Source of the DNA: Plectrocnemia conspersa
Taxonomy: Eukaryota > Arthropoda > Insecta > Trichoptera > Polycentropodidae
DNA: 64,000 nucleotides
Assembly (NCBI GenBank): GCA_009617715.1
Contig: VTFK01000263.1
Location: 434,001 to 498,000, forward strand
Reading direction: 5' to 3'
The notes beneath the pieces are model-generated. The model made no database searches, was not told the origin of the DNA, and saw only the letters and a program-made list of their open reading frames with translations. Numbering within the stretch: position 1 is the first letter of the stretch; every line of letters begins with the position of its first letter. Below, in pieces: positions 48,086 to 59,135 of this stretch. Made by a program: the position numbers and the translations under genes.

Positions 48086-49065
48086 TCATGTGGGAATGAT
48101 ATTTTACGATCTATGTACCACAGTGGTTCCTAACTTATTTTTCAACTTGTCTAAATAATTTTAAAACTTAAATAAAATTATCAAATTTAAAAATGAAAAA
48201 TTAATAATCAATGTAAATAATTATTATTATTGTTTTTCATACTATTCTTTCAAAATTTGATTTGCTTTTGGAGAACTAACTATCAACTATTTTAATATTG
48301 GGAAACATGTTTTAAACTTAATTGTCGCTGTGTAGAGCGAAAACCGACTTTCACACAAATAAGTGGCACAAAAAGGCAGCAAACGACTAATTGCCGCTTT
48401 TGGTTAATTCAAATATTCTACTTTCACGACTTACCAAAAATCATTTATTAAAACTACAATATGTTTATTTTTACTTGACTATTTAAGGTCAGGTCGATGA
48501 GATTTTTATATTCTAAAGTAGATCTTTTATTAAATATTATAATTTAAAACCTTAATAATCTTATTTTGATATTTAGCTTAAAAAAATATTTTAAGAATTA
48601 CCTAATTAAATAACATTGTTTTTAGATGATGCAGTGTTTCTTTTCAAACATAAATTTTTAATAAAAATCTATTATATTGTTTAAATTTACATATTAAGTA
48701 ACAGAAATTATAATTAATTCTATGTAGTAAAATATTTATATATTTGCTATGAAGATAAAGAAAAGTATCATTAAATTTGTAAATATACTATATGCCAAAC
48801 AAGTTATTTGCCTCATCCTTTTAAAATTTACAATAGAATATAAAATTTGTTTTATGGTGCAAAAATAGAGCTTTTTCCTAGTATTTTAATTATAGTATGA
48901 AATAGCAAATATGGATCATAATATATATTAATAGAATTTTACAAAAAAATATTCTATTACTGCTTCGTCCAAAATGCAATGTAAAAGTATACAATGCATG
49001 TTTTGGCGACATTATTACTTCATGGTATTACTTACTTCTAGCCATCATTATAAAAACTATGATAC
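48086..49065. other. AT-rich spacer
   Basis: Nothing is seen here. Confidence 0.45.
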
Positions 49066-49071
49066 ACATAC

Positions 49072-49160
49072 TAGAGTTCTCAATCGTCCGTACTAGTCTC
49101 TCAATCGGATATTCAAATATTCGAATTCGTCGCCTGATTTTCAACTATACGAATATTCGA
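49072..49160 (+). mobile_element. hAT-like transposon terminus, copy 3
   Basis: Starts TAGAGTTCTCAATCGTCC, has an internal echo TCTCTCAATCGG, then CAAATATTCGAATTCG and ACGAATATTCGAATG. It is related to the ends at 4697 and 22609 but in the opposite orientation. Confidence 0.35.
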
Positions 49161-49430
49161 ATGATTTATAAAATCTCGAATGAAATTTGAAAAAAATCTT
49201 AAAATGAAACAATTTGTATACTTAAGCAACATAGTTAGTGTTTTTTCTCTTAATATACCCCAGTAACTAGTATCACTTTAAAATCCATGATACATTATGC
49301 GCCTTTGTTTTCTTTAGAAATGAGACGCTTCTTTCCAACAAAAAAATGCTTTCGAAAAATATTTGTTGTGGTATTTACTATGACCGAATTCGCAGAATTC
49401 GTTTGCAAAAATTGTTGGAAAGACCCACCC
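49161..49430. other. AT-rich spacer, possibly inside the hAT-like copy
   Basis: CGAATTCGCAGAATTCG is a small palindromic patch. No coding signal. Confidence 0.3.
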
Positions 49431-49434
49431 TTCA

Positions 49435-49665
49435 TTATTTATAAAAATGAATTATAATTAATAAAACAATACCAGCTGCAATGTGACAACTATTGATTAT
49501 CAATTAAAATATTCGTAATAATTTATAATTATTTATATAGATATTACAGATTCTGTGACTAAAAAGTTGCGATAAATACTTAGTTTGTACAGATTTACTT
49601 GGTTGTAACGCATTGGACTTATGGCTGTCAGGTTACAACGAAAGAATCAATTAAAAAATAATAAA
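49435..49665 (+). mobile_element. SINE body, family A copy 2
   Basis: Collinear with 26350-26610: TTATTTATAAAAATGAAT, ACTATTGATTATCAATTA, TATAATTATTTATATAGAT, GTACAGATTTACTTGG, ACGCATTGGACTTA and GCTGTCAGGTTACAACG. No tRNA-like head is seen at the 5' end. Confidence 0.45.
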
Positions 49666-51145
49666 TTAAATATGTACATACCTCGATTATTCATTAAATC
49701 ATCGATACATTTAAAAATAATTTTAATGGGTTTGTAAATTTTTAAAATAATGTCTGTCTATTTCGATAGAATTCATGTATGTAGTAATAAAGAACGAAAA
49801 CCAATAAAATTTAAAAAAATCAACGTTTGTTTTCTTATATAATTGTAAATAATAACTATGAATTAACTGTTTAAAATACGTGCCTGCTAAATATATTTCA
49901 CCATATCATGAATTCTGCCTAAAACTTATGCATTTAATATATACTTGAAGTTTTTTTGTTTAAATTGTTGACAAGATTTTCATCTACATACAGTGTCGTT
50001 GATGCATGGTTTTATGAGTTTCGAAAATTGTTTGCCCTTCTCCTACAAGTGCAATACGATACTATACTTTGTAAGAAGCCTTTGTTGTCGTTTGGATATA
50101 CATTATATAGAGATGGCTTTGAAACCCCCTTCTTACCATATATATTATTGAATTTGATATGGTAATATGACCATATTATTATGCGATTTTCATATGGTCA
50201 TTTGATAACTTTGCACTATCAAATATTATCGCTGTTTTTCCCAGACAGAATAAGTGGAATATGAGTACATGATTCAAACCATTGCGAACCGGAACTCGCA
50301 TGAAGGTTTATAAATTACAATATAATTACTCTCGCGAATATTTTAATCACACGAAAATAGGTTTGAGTTAAAACAATGTTAAGAAGCAATAAAAACGGAT
50401 ATTTCTAAAAAAAAAAAATTAATAATAATTTTGTGGTAATATTTCATTGAAAGATCTGCAAAACTTGTTAATTAAAGAAGGGCGAAGGGCTACATAGATA
50501 ACCAATAAATATTCTGTAATATATAATCAATTACATATCACAACAAAGAAATGAAGGTGAAACATTTTAGTGAATATATATAAAGATCGCTATATTAATA
50601 TGAATGTAACATATACATGTACACTTGATATTTCATTGAAATTTATTGTATTAACAGACTAGAGCTTACTTTATAAAATTACAAAAAATATTTAATGCGA
50701 AACATAATGTATCTTGTAATAAGGACTTATTTACAATGTAAAGTACATATGTACATAAATACGTCTATGTTTTTGTAAATATATAAAAATTGCTTAACTC
50801 AACCGAACTTTAATATGTTTTATTTGTTGTTGCGTAATAACTATTGTTTGTAACAATTGGTTACAGCGAAACGCCGATAGTATTGAATAACACTCGAGGG
50901 TAAATATGTACATAAATAGAAGACAAATGGTCTTAGAAATGAGGCGTTACTATACGCTATTGAGATAGCAATAGGAATTTTCTTAATTGATGTCAAAGAG
51001 ATATATTAATGGTTTTCTTAAATACATCTAAAAATAAACACAAAATAAATTCAGTATTTTCTAACCTCAGTGCAGTACAATATTTTAATTGCCGAGGAGT
51101 ACAATTAAAATAAATACTAAATATCATATTCGATTTTGTAATTAG
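49666..51145. other. AT-rich spacer
   Basis: No gene is supported. ATATGG and CCATAT words cluster at 50150-50200. Confidence 0.4.
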
Positions 51146-51150
51146 ATTAT

Positions 51151-51200
51151 AAAATAGACAGATTGTATTTTATACAAAATAGACAGATTGTATTTTAATA
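51151..51200 (+). repeat. 2 x 25-bp tandem repeat
   Basis: AAAATAGACAGATTGTATTT plus five bases at 51151-51175 is repeated at 51176-51200, differing only in the last bases. Confidence 0.8.
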
Positions 51201-51249
51201 ATAAAAAAATTAAAAATATATTTTAATAAATTAAAAAATAATTTATTAT

Positions 51250-51649
51250 ACGTGTCATGCATGATATGCTCGTATTATAATAGCCATGGCATGAAAGCGT
51301 ATGAAAATAGTATTCGTATGCAGAATCACGTTGAATCTAAATTAGACTCGCTTGCATAACGCTTAAACGAGACCATGCAAACATTTTAGAGCGGTTCAAA
51401 TATAATTATTTGATTATTTACGGTTGGATAAACGTTGTGTTGTAATATTGTTTTTCTTTTACAAGAGAGGAAGCAATCGGATGAATTTTCTCCGTGCGAA
51501 ATGGTCACGCGGAAAATTAGACGCTCGGGAGAACGAAATCGGAAAAAATCGATTTTCCCTCATTCGAATAGCGTGACATTTTTACAGCTGGCAATAATTT
51601 GTGTCCCTGTGCCTAAGCTTGCATAGGAGAGCGAAAAAAATCTGTCAGC
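51250..51649. promoter_or_regulatory. GC-richer islet preceding the duplicated element
   Basis: Includes CCGTGCGAAATGGTCACGCGG, GAAAATTAGACGCTCGG and CATTCGAATAGCGTGAC. The plus frame is open to 51626 but without initiator support. Candidate regulatory element. Confidence 0.28.
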
Positions 51650-51753
51650 CATATATTATTGTGTTTGGAAAAATGAACAATGTACGGTTCGTCGATTGTG
51701 ATTTATACGCGGTTGGCGTGTCGCTCTTAACGCGATTGGCTCGTGTGTCATCA
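51650..51753 (+). repeat. 104-bp duplicated element, copy 1
   Basis: Matches 52612-52715 at about 92 of 104 positions with no gap (hand alignment). The conserved cores are ATGAACAATGTACGGTTCG plus TCGATT, and TTAACGCGATTGGCTCGT. One frame is open in both copies, but the differences are almost all amino-acid-changing, so this is not a conserved coding exon. Function unknown; regulatory duplication is the favoured reading. Confidence 0.75.
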
Positions 51754-52605
51754 ATGAGTTTTCAGAAAATATATATTCAAAATTATTCTAAAATATTATA
51801 TTAATTATTATATACAGTATATACATTCGGATATTTGGGTAAAAAACAGTTTAAAGCATTTTAGATGGCACTAACTTATAGTTCGCCAGTTTATTAAATT
51901 TTTCAAAGAGTCACCATAGACCAAATAAAAAGTTTATTGATTTTAAAGTAATAAAAATATCATTCTTGTTTTTTCAATCTAAACCCAAAGCACGTAGAGT
52001 TTTTAATATTGTTTTTTTTTTAGTTAATAAACGTCTCATATAGAACAGCTTTTTAAGCTTCTTCACATTGCTAGTAATGTTCATAGATCATTGAACACAT
52101 ATTAAAACATTTTTTTACCCTAATTAATTATTGAAACTGTTTTTTTTTTAATTTTGTATAACATCACAAATATTTCATTGTTTACTGTTCTAATAATAGA
52201 ATAGGTAAAAATAACAAATTTTTGCATACTCTAATCTCAACGCCTCATGATTTCTAAGAACTTGTCAAAATTTATTTTAATTTAAAATCGGCCCCCTAAC
52301 GTTTCATGATTTTAATAGCGTTGCACAATGTGCATATGTGTATAAAAACATTACTTTTAAAAATGTCAGTATATTTATATTTAAGGAATTAAGTCAGCAG
52401 GCAATCGGCTTTCGTGAAGTAGAACCAAATCCATATCAGTCTTATTGTTAGTGAATTGTACACTGAAGATTAACATTTAGGATAGAGTCATACAAAATTA
52501 GTGTAAGTACGTAGATTATTTTTTTATTATCATACCTATTATTTTATTACAAGTTTATTATATATATATACCGAGATAAAAATTATATATACGGAAATAA
52601 AATTT
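51754..52605. other. AT-rich spacer between the two duplicated copies
   Basis: Nothing is seen here. Confidence 0.45.
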
Positions 52606-52611
52606 ACCGAT

Positions 52612-52715
52612 CATATATTATTGTGTCTCTAAAGATGAACAATGTACGGTTCGTCGATTTTGATTTATGGACGTTTGGCATGTCGCTTTTAACGCGATTG
52701 GCTCGTATGTCATCA
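52612..52715 (+). repeat. 104-bp duplicated element, copy 2
   Basis: Partner of 51650-51753 in the same orientation, with equal length. It continues directly into a CATACATATGTATG stretch and then a GC-rich block, whereas copy 1 is followed by AT-rich DNA. Confidence 0.75.
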
Positions 52716-52739
52716 TACATATGTATGTTCATATATGTA

Positions 52740-52880
52740 TAGTACGTAGGCCTAAAGCCGGCGAATTTTCCCAGGGATTTTCCCGGTTTTCCCGCCATGT
52801 AAATGCGCGATTTCCGCGAGTGCGCCGCGAGAGGGTTTCCGGTCCGCCCTCTCGCGCCGGATGTTTCATTTTGCCATAGT
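52740..52880. promoter_or_regulatory. GC-rich block with kappaB-like, E2F-like sites and a GC hairpin
   Basis: GGGATTTTCCC at 52774-52784 fits the Rel/NF-kappaB (Dorsal/Relish) consensus. TTTCCCGCC at 52788-52796 fits E2F. CGCGAGAGGG (52826-52835) and CCCTCTCGCG (52847-52856) form a perfect 10-bp stem. Frames are open on both strands because of composition. Inferred enhancer or promoter. Confidence 0.4.
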
Positions 52881-55080
52881 GAATTATTCAAAAGACGTAT
52901 AATAACGAAATAAAATTCTAAAGGTTAAAAATTATATTATATTTCACAGTGATATTGGCAAAGAAGATAAGTATCTCCGATAATAATTTTAAAGAATGAC
53001 GACGATGTTGTAGAATATATAAAATACTATTATATCCTGTTGCTAATGAGATTACTCAGAAGCGGTATTCAAATAACTAAATAACTATGATTGATTAGGA
53101 TTTCACAACAAAAAGCCTTTGCTACAAAGATAAGATATGTACATATATGTAAAACTACATGAAAATTTCAAATCAGCCTATTGTTTTATTTCTTCATCGT
53201 CGACTTTTTACTTGCTCATTAAAAGAGGCCACGATAAGGTTTTATTAAAAATACATTCATATTGATAAGAGTATATAATATATATATATTGAATAATGGG
53301 AAGCTATTTTTTACAATGAGTTTTTAAAAGTAGAACTAGTGAAATTCTTAATACAAGAATTACTATTTTATTTATCAAATGATAATTTGAATATTGTCGT
53401 AAAGTATACATTTTTTAAAGTATACATCAATTTAAAAAAACAGAACAAAAATTTAATGAATTGTGAAATTCAGTATCTAAACAAAGAGGTTTTTAAATAA
53501 AAAATGTATTTAAATGTAAAACTATTGTTTTTAAAATAAAATATTGATTGATTTTTTATGTAGATGACCTGTAAGTGAAAATGGTTTTATAATTCACCTA
53601 AATATCGTTTTAAAATAATATTTAAATGATGATATATTACAAATTAACCGATTTTTTTAGTTTATTAATAATATATAATTTAATTATAAAAGTATTTATT
53701 TAGTCTTAAATATTTTTGACTTTTTGGAAATATAAAAACTAGTAAAAAAATAAAAAATAGTAAATTTGTGAAAAGTATGCAATCTTAAAAAATAGGGTCA
53801 TACGATTGAAAAAATGGCGAGCTTTTAAATAAATTAACTGTAAAGCTGAGATAAAATATTATACATTAAAGAAAATCAAAGATCATATATATTCAAATTA
53901 TTTTTTCAATCAATAATTACTAAACTTAATTTATTACTAATACTAGTGTTGAGTTGATCAATTAAATCGCTATTCAATTTAACAATTGAACCACCTTTTC
54001 ATTTACCTATTGGACTATATAATAAAGGGATTAAATCGGCAGGTCTAACAATGGTCTAAAAGCTTTTAGCAACATTTACAGGCGTGAAAATCCTAATATT
54101 ATTATATTAAATCATAAGCCCCAGTGATAAAGCCAATTGGTATATAATATAAAATACGTCATGGACAAAAAAAATGAGTTTCTTTCTTTAAATAAGACAC
54201 CACCGTATGAAAAACTCTGTAGAATAAGGCAAAAATAAACGGATTGAGAAAGGATAATAAGTGCATTCGGGATTGCAATTCAAACTCTTAAGATCTTAAT
54301 CGTTGCAAAAAAATTAAATATAAAACAATAACTTGCTCTTAAAAACAAAAACAAGCACACATAAAACGAAGATCCGGATAATATTATGACATATTATTAA
54401 TTATAAAAAAATATTAAAATAACAACAGCTTTAAAAAGGTTATATCGTTTTACAAATTATTATTTAAATAAGGCTTAATGTAATGTAACGAAAACAAAAA
54501 AGATGAGTCATTTAATACACTTGTTTTTTTACTTTTTAAAATCTCTAAAGGTCAGTTTAATAACTAATTTATTTTTATTTATGATAATTACTCTCATATT
54601 TAACAATAAAAAGCCCATATCACATAAATCATATTATGTGATTACGCAAAAAGAAATTATTTCGCGTGTAGCATGCAAAAAAATCTAGGTGCGGTTCTGT
54701 TATTTTAACAAAGTCGGTAAAAACACAAAATATTGAACTCTATATCAAATAATAAATTTCTACATAGCCTTTCACGTATTCTTCGAACAATACATTATTT
54801 ATTCATAATATTACGTTGTATATAAAAAACAAACTTGAAATAATAATAAATGCTATGTGTTATGTACACATGCGCCGTCCATATAATATTTTCGTTTCAT
54901 TTATGCGAAATGAAAGGAAAACATCGACTTTTCATCGAAAATTCGAACTCGAATTATGACAGTATATACTCCAATCTAGTATACAAATACACTGACATGT
55001 TTGTGCACGTCCTAATATTAGTTAGTAAGTAAAAATAATTCTGATTGTGCTGTTATTGCTCTTCAAATAAACCTAATAAT
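52881..55080. other. AT-rich spacer
   Basis: No gene. A mild GC rise occurs at 54870-55020 (TTTATGCGAAATGAAAGG and CGAACTCGAATTATGAC). Confidence 0.45.
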
Positions 55081-55084
55081 AAAA

Positions 55085-55520
55085 ATTGTATTCGATCAGG
55101 ATTCGCTTTGAACGATCGCGTCCAATATATACAATCAAAACTAATGAATAAAAAATAGGACGTAATTTTCGCTACATCCTTAGTCCTTCCGCGTAGTATT
55201 TGCCAAGGTAGGGTCGCCTTTTCGGAATTAAAACATAATGTTTTATTTATGAGGTTCGTCTTTGGAGCGAGGTTCGTAGAAGCTTGTAAAATCGTACACG
55301 TGTGCCTAGGGGTGCGTTTTCACATTTGTCCCTACGAGCAGTCAAAGGATACGTGTCCGAAATAATCTCGCCAATAATAAACTTTTATCGCTAACTACGG
55401 GCGGTTAACACACTGTCGTTCACGACAGTTAGGTTACTCGAAATAGTGAGTTTAACGACTGTAATTGTTTCGGCGGTTAACGGCTAAAGTTTAAACGGTT
55501 ATTTTATATTCATAATAATG
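55085..55520. promoter_or_regulatory. GC-richer islet
   Basis: Contains ACTGTCGTTCACGACAGT (7-bp stem), GGGCGGTTAACAC, GGCGGTTAACGGC and CCTACGAGCAGTCAAAGG. Several GGTTAAC words recur. Candidate enhancer lying next to the hAT element. Confidence 0.3.
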
Positions 55521-55980
55521 CGGGTGTTTTTGTTTGTTACGACTTGCACTTTCGGTTTTAATTTTGCTATTCTGTATCAAAATAAATAAACTTGTTTCGT
55601 TCCATAAGCTTAGTTTAAGCTGTAAGTTGAGTCATTGCGTATTTTTATAGTGCGCGAATACGTGTTTATATTTGCATACGGTTTCTATTGTGATATATAA
55701 CACTAAGTATAATAAACAGTTTAAAGTTTATTCTGTTAACATACAAGAACCTTCAAATACGTGTTTTAGCATCTATTTTCGAAAAAAAAATAGCATTTTG
55801 ATGTTACAATTTAGCGTTTTGGAGCAAATAAAGTAACAATTTTTTAGCATCTATTTAGCGTTTATTATTTTAATTAATTTATTTTAAACATAATTTAATA
55901 TAAAATATGCAATTCAGTAGTAGAAAACATTAAAAAAAATAAGTAAATAGATGAGAATTTCTTTATTAATATAAAAGACA

Positions 55981-57746
55981 TTAAAATTTATTAAAATATA
56001 GCATAGAACATGTCTCAATGGATGATTCCTTAAGTCTAGTACGACGATCAGTGACAACTAAATTATAAGTGCTAAAGTAGCGTTCTGCATCTACACTGTT
56101 TGCAGGACACCAAATTGATTGTATGGCCGCATTACCAAATTCCACATGTTTTATTTTTGTGGCAAGTAAGAGTTGGAGTGTGTCTGTCTTTTTTACTCCA
56201 CTTTTAATACTAGATACTAAATTATTAAAAAAAATGTGAATAACCCTCTAAACATTGGATCGTTGTTAATATCGAAAATAGAGGTAAATTCCTAAATAAT
56301 AATAGTACTTCGTCGCTTTGGAAATTGCATTTACTTCCAGCTACAGATGGATTGAACAGTTGGTTTAATGATTCATAAAAAAGATTAGTCTCATTTATAG
56401 ATAAATGAGACTCGAGTTTCAATAGAGCTTTACCGGAAGCTTCCTTGAGCATATTTATTAAATTTTTTTTGTATTTTCATTACTTTCAAGAAGTAAGTTT
56501 TGTGTTTCGATAGGAAAAAATGCCACCCATATTGTAATTTAAGGAATCTTTTATCCCCATAATTTCTTCCCACAATAAATGAGAAAAGGGGTACAAAGAT
56601 CCTTCCAGTTTGTTCATTAAATTGGTAAATTTATCGCATATTTCGCTAACATATTTACATTCAATTTTTAATCTAATTGTATCGGACTCATATAATTCAA
56701 TGATTTTTCTTTTGTAACATTTCTTAATTCCGAGCTTTTAAAAAAAAAAAAATTAATTAAGGCATCAAAATAAGTGTCCAAATATCTAACTGATTTGAAC
56801 CATGATTTCCAGCGAGTTATGACTGGACTTGGAAATAGCACCGCTGGAAGATCTGGGTATGATATTTGCAAAAAATGCAATATAATTTGATTTCATTTTT
56901 TTCTGGAATGCAAAATGCTATTTTTAGTTTACTAATGTATTCATTCAGCAATTTCAACTCTTTCATGAATGTATTTCCCACCAAACTAATTTTGTGAGCC
57001 CAGCATTGAAAATGAAGCATTTTATTGCCAATTAAAACATTGAGGCTTTTATAACAAGCTGTCATATATGGCGCTGAATCTGATACAAATCCTACAATAT
57101 CAGAATACGAAATTTCATACTCTTTAAGAGTATCTACTATTGTTTGCGAGCACGTCGTAGCATTAGCTGTATCTAAAAAATTACATGATGCTAAATACAC
57201 ATTTTTTGTTCACTTGCAGGTAACACTGTTTTAAATAAAACTGCAAACACACATCGTCCCATTTTATCAGAAGTTTCATCCACTATTATTACAAGAGGTT
57301 TGTTTTTTATTTCTTCTAATATTTCTTTCTTCATATCTGCTCCACATATTGGAACATATGTTCTCCGTAAATGATCTGCACACGGTAATTCACCAGATCC
57401 CTGGACATATTGACTAAAATATTGTCGCACTGCAGGATGGTCTAACTTTGCTAGCGGTATGTTAGCTTTAAGACACATGCTAACGGTATTTTTTATAAAT
57501 GCAGATTTTTTCTTGCCTTTTGACTACAATGTTTGGAATTGTTGATTGACGAGTATGACTTGTGGAAGGTTTTGAAACTCTTTTTTTATGGCTATTTGAT
57601 TGTAAATGTTTGGTTAAATTATCTTTCTTTTTCCAATCTAACTGACAATTACAATGCCGGCACATCAAATTATTGTCATCATTTTATAAAAACCATTTTT
57701 TGTATGCTGCAGCTCTTTCTTTAATATCAACATTTGCTCGACCCAT
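55981..57746 (-). pseudogene. hAT transposase with CGGBP1/BED-like zinc finger, multiply frameshifted
   Basis: Starts MGRANVDIKERAAAYKKWF at 57746 and ends SMLYFNKF before TAA at 55981. In order it shows: a BED-like finger (CRHCNCQLDWKKKDNLTKHL then QSNSH); VIIVDETSD with the first catalytic Asp; FVSDSAPYM with the second; the HFQCWAHKIS Cys-His motif; PVITRWKSWFKSV; and the C-terminal dimerisation block NSVDAERYFSTYNLV with the acidic residue. Transposases of this type cut and paste the element between its terminal repeats. The frame breaks at about 57506-57511, 57202-57207, 56896-56902, 56870-56875, 56740-56752, 56515-56520, 56463-56470 and 56227-56234, all in A/T runs of six or more. One more in-frame TAA sits near 57690. 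Otherwise the coding sequence is well preserved. Confidence 0.9.
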
Positions 57747-57756
57747 ATTGTTGAAA

Positions 57757-57837
57757 CTGAAAAAAATACATATAATATTAATATTTAATAAACGTTGTAA
57801 TAAGTAAAATAAAATAATCTTTGACATGTAAACTCAC
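57757..57837 (-). other. 5' UTR intron of the hAT transposase
   Basis: Minus-strand donor CTTG|GTGAGTTT at 57837 and acceptor TTTTTTTCAG ending at 57757 delimit an 81-bp intron, 10 bp upstream of the transposase ATG. Small 5' introns are common in insect genes. Confidence 0.6.
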
Positions 57838-57951
57838 CAAGAGATTGTGACGAATAATTCATTAATTTGTGGAAGAAAACAGTTCTGAACGTATGCTCGC
57901 GTGCATATGTCAACAACACATAACCTCAAAAGATGCGAATGTCAATGTAGC

Positions 57952-58008
57952 GTCATAGACCACAGACAATAAGTTAAGCAGCTTAACTTATTGTCTGTGG
58001 TCTATGAC
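57952..58008. repeat. 57-bp perfect palindrome
   Basis: The 28-bp arms 57952-57979 and 57981-58008 are exact reverse complements around a single A at 57980. It lies inside the hAT element, upstream of the transposase leader. Confidence 0.95.
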
Positions 58009-58194
58009 TAGAGTTCGGGCAGACTGACCATAGACATTGAGAATCGATATTTGGAATAATTATTTTGCGATTTTAATTTTTTCACGTCTATTCACATATT
58101 TCAACAATTTCGCAACAATTTCGCATATATCACGTTTATCGCTTTTATTTCGCATTTATCGCAAAACGCGATAATCACGTATCTCTACTTATTA

Positions 58195-59080
58195 GTAATT
58201 AAATATTACATACAATTAATTGAAAAAAAAACGATATTTATTTCGGGATTACATAATATATAGTTTTTACGACCAATAATGATATGTAACTATTCTACTC
58301 ATTTATAATATATCTTTAAGCCTTTAATATCTATCCTTACACATTTTTTATAATCAAAGCTTTTATTAAATTGCAACATTTATCACTAGTGTTGAAAACC
58401 AGCTATACAAGAAAAACGAAAGAGTTAAAATTAGAGCATAAAGTTACATACGAATGAAGTGAATTAAACTAATTGTAAATAGTGTTTTGTTAAAATTTGA
58501 TTCTAGTAAAATAATTTATATGGATTTGTTTCAAGAAATCATAATAAAATGCAACTACAATCTATTTTCCCTACTTTTAGGTATTTTACTGAATTTTTTA
58601 TATTATGTGTAATATCGACATCTAATTGAATATATAAATGTGCTTCTTTCACGTATAAATTGTTTTTTTTTGTGGCATAAATAATATATTATTTGAACGA
58701 TAAACAATATATTAATTTTTAATCAGTATAGATATTGTAAACTACATTCAACGAAAAAATCTTACATGAATTCAATAGCTCATAAGCCATTAAAATATGA
58801 TAAAATAAAATAAAAGGTAATATATGTATATGTTATTTTGATTATTTCCTAGATCAGAATAAAACCTTATATTATACATAAGACAATTTAATTAAAGCAA
58901 TAATCGAAAAAACCAGAATTGAAAAGCCGCCAGGGAGTTGAGCACAGTACGCGAAGACTTATTACTCAAACCCATATAATATCGCTTAATAAATATACAA
59001 TAATTCATATTTTTAGAATCGTCTTATTTAATACGATATATTTATCTTATGAATCTAAATAAAAATAATATTTGTGTAGT
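58195..59080. other. AT-rich spacer, probably intronic
   Basis: No repeat or coding signal is seen. If the exon at 59088 is real, this is intron on the minus strand. Confidence 0.4.
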
Positions 59081-59087
59081 TACTCAC

Positions 59088-59135
59088 CAGTGCTGCCTCG
59101 TGTGCCGCTTTACACTTTTCCCTATCGACGCAGTT
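59088..59135 (-). CDS. internal coding exon of an unidentified gene (48 nt)
   Basis: On the minus strand TTATCTTTATTGCAG precedes and CTG|GTGAGTAAC follows; both are near-ideal splice sites. The 48 nt between them are about 54 percent GC, while the flanks are about 20 percent. The frame in phase 0 reads NCVDREKCKAAHEAAL. Exon and phase (0,0) would make it a 16-codon cassette. The sequence is probably helical with two cysteines; I cannot assign a family. Other exons must lie beyond 64000 and/or further left on the minus strand, in which case SNX9 would be nested in or downstream of this gene. A second frame is also open but less protein-like. Confidence 0.5.

Larger units (their letters stand above)
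55752..58188 (-). mobile_element. hAT transposon, nearly full length
   Basis: Contains a complete but frame-broken transposase. Both ends carry an ATACGTG core in inverted orientation (AATACGTGTTTTAGC at about 55756 and, on the minus strand, TAGAGATACGTGATTATCGC from 58188). Subterminal AGCG/GCGATAAA words recur on both sides. The exact termini and an 8-bp target duplication could not be fixed. The element is about 2.4 kb, normal for autonomous hAT. Confidence 0.75.

Noticed and set aside
51672..51753. Shared open frame in the 104-bp duplication as mutually exclusive exons
   Set aside because: Copy 2 lacks an acceptor, no donors follow, and the codon changes are nearly all nonsynonymous.
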